DNA of 64,000 nt from Maribacter caenipelagi (GTDB lineage Bacteria; Bacteroidota; Bacteroidia; Flavobacteriales; Flavobacteriaceae), in the NCBI RefSeq assembly GCF_004364175.1, contig NZ_SNZW01000011.1:1-64000 (forward strand). The letters are read 5' to 3'. Both the position numbers and the translations under genes were made by a program. Shown here in pieces: positions 61,863-64,000 of the stretch. How positions within the stretch are numbered: position 1 is the stretch's first letter; each line of letters opens with the position of its first letter. The notes below the pieces were generated by a model that worked only from the letters and a program-made list of their open reading frames with translations, did no database searches and had not been told where the DNA came from.

Positions 61863-63290
61863 TTATATAGAACTTGTTGCTAATTTTATTGCAGGCTTCG
61901 TCGATTTTGCCAATTCTTCCTTCACCTGTTTTTCGTCTTCTGCAGAGAATTTAATAGCCAAAGTTGTCAGTGCGGTAACAATTACAAATCCGCCAATAAT
62001 AAAGTAGCCGCTAGAAACTGCTCCTGATGCAGCTGCAGATTGTGCCGCCTTCATAGCTTCTTCTCCTAAATTTGCATTTGTCGCTAAAGCATTGGTTTCT
62101 GCCAATGCAGATTTAGATTTCAATAAAAGTGCCGCTAAAAAAGCACCTACATTACCGCCTGCACCAACAATACCAGATATGGAACCAATTGCTTTTTTGT
62201 TTATAAATGGTACTACGGAGAATGTTGCACCTTCTGCCATTTGTACCGTTAAACTAAAGGCTATTAAAAATACGATACCCATTGCAAAACTCGTAGCCAT
62301 AGAAAATGTTGAAAGCATAACCCCTTCAAGTGCCAGTATTACGGTCAAGAAAAGTACCCTTCCACGTAATCCTTTTAATCTCCCAAATCGATCTCCGAAA
62401 AAACCACCCAAGGTTCTTGCAAAAATATTCATGAGTGCAAATGAAAGTACCAGATTACCTGCAGTGGATCTTGTTAATCCAAACGTGTTTTGCAAGTAAT
62501 CATCCATAGTGCCGTATACAGTAAGTTCCATTCCAAAAGATGCCGCGTATACAATGAAAAGAATCCACACTCTATAATCTTTTAATACACTTACAAATGA
62601 TTCTTCATCTTTTTTAAGCTTCGGCATTTTGCCAGCTTCTTTCAATTCCTTAAAGTTTCCCTCCGGAGTATCTTGGGTAAAAAAGTAATATACAACACCC
62701 ATTATCATGGCAATAACACCAGCGATAATCATAGAATATCTCCAAGCAATTTCATCTGCAACTCCAAAACTTACCACTGCAGCAGCAATTAATGGCATAC
62801 CCAGACGATTGGCACCACCTCCTAAATTTCCCCATCCTGCGGAAGTAGCATTCGCGGTACCAACAATATTGGGAGCGAACAATATAGAAGTATGAAACTG
62901 GGTAATTACAAACGATGCTCCAATAAAACCTATAAACAATCTACATATTAAAAATTGAGTAGGTGTTTGTACAAAACCGATCAGAATTACGGGTATGGCC
63001 CCTAAAATCAACAAATAGGTATAACATAATCTAGGGCCATATTTATCACAAAGCTTACCAATTAATAGTCTAGCGAAAACGGTTCCCGTAACCGCCAATA
63101 TAATAGAGTTCCATTTTTGATCGGGAGTCAACCCTAAATCCTTTACCACATCTGGCATGAAAGGAACTATACCAAACCATGCAAAAAAGCATATAAAGAA
63201 TGCTATTGATGTTATCCAAAAAGTACGGATTGGCATACTTTTTAAATAAGTTAACTTTAAAGTAGTCGATTTTTTGGATTGATTTTCCAT
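61863..63290 (-). CDS. MFS nitrate/nitrite transporter (NNP family)
   Basis: A 475-residue transporter with 12 membrane segments. The NNP-family nitrate signature 'GWGNLGGGANRLGMP' lies near residue 152, and the second-half conserved loop appears as 'GGFFGDRFGRLKG'. There is a ~35-residue hydrophilic C-terminal tail. It imports nitrate in parallel with NrtABCD. First gene of a probable operon with the FNR-like regulator; two palindromic sites lie just upstream. Confidence 0.93.
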   Translation of the reverse strand: MENQSKKSTTLKLTYLKSMPIRTFWITSIAFFICFFAWFGIVPFMPDVVKDLGLTPDQKWNSIILAVTGTVFARLLIGKLCDKYGPRLCYTYLLILGAIPVILIGFVQTPTQFLICRLFIGFIGASFVITQFHTSILFAPNIVGTANATSAGWGNLGGGANRLGMPLIAAAVVSFGVADEIAWRYSMIIAGVIAMIMGVVYYFFTQDTPEGNFKELKEAGKMPKLKKDEESFVSVLKDYRVWILFIVYAASFGMELTVYGTMDDYLQNTFGLTRSTAGNLVLSFALMNIFARTLGGFFGDRFGRLKGLRGRVLFLTVILALEGVMLSTFSMATSFAMGIVFLIAFSLTVQMAEGATFSVVPFINKKAIGSISGIVGAGGNVGAFLAALLLKSKSALAETNALATNANLGEEAMKAAQSAAASGAVSSGYFIIGGFVIVTALTTLAIKFSAEDEKQVKEELAKSTKPAIKLATSSI

Positions 63291-63338
63291 GATATATTTT
63301 GTTTCGTTTAAAAATCAATACAAACCTAAACTATTTTA

Positions 63339-63394
63339 TACGTAATTATACGTAGTTTTGAACAATTTACTTATTTACTACGTACTATTGCGTA
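63339..63394 (-). promoter_or_regulatory. Paired TACGT-N6-ACGTA sites before the MFS-regulator operon
   Basis: TACGTAATTATACGTA (63339-63354) matches the motif fully; TACGTACTATTGCGTA (63379-63394) has one mismatch. They lie 49-64 and 89-104 bases before the MFS ATG at 63290 and 40 bases apart centre to centre, the spacing of about four helical turns, which would allow two dimers on one face of the DNA. Confidence 0.65.
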
Positions 63395-63537
63395 ATATCA
63401 ATAATTACAGCTTTCTAATTATTGTATTCAGAATTTCAATAGGAAGAAATTCAATTATTATTAATTTCGTATTTAAAATAGGAGTTGTTTTATTTGAATT
63501 TTAAGTAGACCTAATTGTTTGGCAGCAGAAAACTACA

Positions 63538-64000
63538 TTAGATAGCATCATGTAATATGCGTTGCACTTCTTCTTCAAAAAAGGATGGGTGATCAGCTAC
63601 TACATCACCTATCACAATAATTCCGTGCATATTTATTTCTATAGATGATATGTGCTGATGAATGGTGTCTAAAGTAGCCACAACACATCTTTCATTTGGT
63701 GTTGTTCCATTTTGAATTACAGCAACAGGTGTCATTATACCCCTGTATTTACTGACCTCATCAATAATTTTATCTAATTTCCTTATCCCCATTAAAATCA
63801 CCATAGTAGTCGATGACTTAGCAGCATATTGCAAATCTTGAGAGAATGTACCATCTTTTTTGGTCGCGGTCATTACCCAAAAACTACTGCTGACGCCTCT
63901 TTTGGTCATGGGTATTCCTTGACTAGATGGCACGGCTATAGAACTTGAAATACCAGGTATAATACTTACAGGTATTCCAAATGATTCTATATATTCTATC
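63538..64000 (-). CDS. cobA: Uroporphyrinogen-III C-methyltransferase, C-terminal part (partial)
   Basis: The gene runs off the right edge of the window; only the last ~154 codons are visible. They show 'FGIPVSIIPGISSSIAVPSSQGIPMTKRG' (split here over residues 6-34 of the visible part), 'ATKKDGTFSQDLQYAAKSSTTMVILMG' and 'GIIVIGDVV', the SAM-binding and C-terminal signature of SUMT/CobA. The enzyme makes precorrin-2 for siroheme, the cofactor of nitrite reductase, which probably lies further upstream outside the window. Confidence 0.88.
   Translation of the reverse strand, partial: IEYIESFGIPVSIIPGISSSIAVPSSQGIPMTKRGVSSSFWVMTATKKDGTFSQDLQYAAKSSTTMVILMGIRKLDKIIDEVSKYRGIMTPVAVIQNGTTPNERCVVATLDTIHQHISSIEINMHGIIVIGDVVADHPSFFEEEVQRILHDAI

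Overview
The window comes from the chromosome of a Flavobacteriaceae bacterium (Bacteroidota), most like the marine genera around Maribacter and Zobellia. The assignment rests on the low GC content, TAnnTTTG-type promoter boxes, sparse Shine-Dalgarno sequences and family-typical genes: an rsmI-tdk-alr block, a GH3-family protein, DUF6526, DUF177-rpmF next to fabH-accB-accC, and an alginate-export-type porin. Genus-level placement is inference. No rRNA, tRNA, CRISPR array, insertion sequence or prophage was seen.

Layout. 1-0.5 kb: a heptanucleotide tandem repeat (GCAATTA x13) and AT-rich non-coding DNA. 0.5-11.3 kb: housekeeping genes, namely a small membrane protein with an XRE regulator, a uracil-DNA glycosylase-family protein, HopJ-family protein, rsmI, tdk, alr, mscL, asd, a secreted prolyl oligopeptidase, an orphan ABC ATPase and arfB. 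11.3-14.4 kb: a two-gene sugar-acid operon (GntP permease and IlvD/Edd dehydratase). 14.5-22.7 kb: a Gre-like factor with a lipoprotein, an FAD oxidoreductase, fatty-acid initiation genes (fabH-accB-accC), rpmF with a YceD homologue, pdxA and ribE. 22.7-26.5 kb: a sodium:solute symporter with an HGSNAT-like acyltransferase, and a TSUP permease. 26.5-27.5 kb: an apparently empty kilobase that holds two tiny minus-strand ORFs and a terminator. 27.5-35.5 kb: GH3 protein, zinc protease, cardiolipin synthase, a cysteine-less ArsC-like protein, an AsmA-like protein, an AraC regulator and an SRAP-family protein that has lost its active-site residues.

35.6-42.2 kb is a stress-type neighbourhood: a DUF2383 four-helix protein, DUF2945, topoisomerase IB, a cyclase-fold DUF2652 protein, Dps, a YtxH/holin-X/small-protein operon and a succinate-semialdehyde-type dehydrogenase. 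It is followed by a 1246-residue protein joining a metallophosphoesterase, a CotH/Fam20-like kinase signature and an outer-membrane barrel, and then by an HD-domain protein carrying the Pycsar-effector membrane module.

47.5-64 kb is a nitrate assimilation locus, all on the minus strand: part of cobA (siroheme methyltransferase), an MFS nitrate transporter, an FNR-like Crp-family regulator with four suitably placed cysteines, a NrtABCD ABC transporter, an outer-membrane porin, a NarL-type response regulator, a nitrate reductase fused to its own FAD/NAD(P)H and [2Fe-2S] modules, and a rubredoxin protein with a siroheme-reductase-like N-terminus. A type II toxin-antitoxin pair and a decayed response-regulator fragment lie inside it. 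A recurring 16-bp palindrome, TACGT-N6-ACGTA, precedes the MFS-regulator pair and the nitrate reductase, with one-mismatch versions before nrtA and the response regulator. It is the best candidate for the operator of the Crp/FNR regulator and for an undescribed nitrate regulon.
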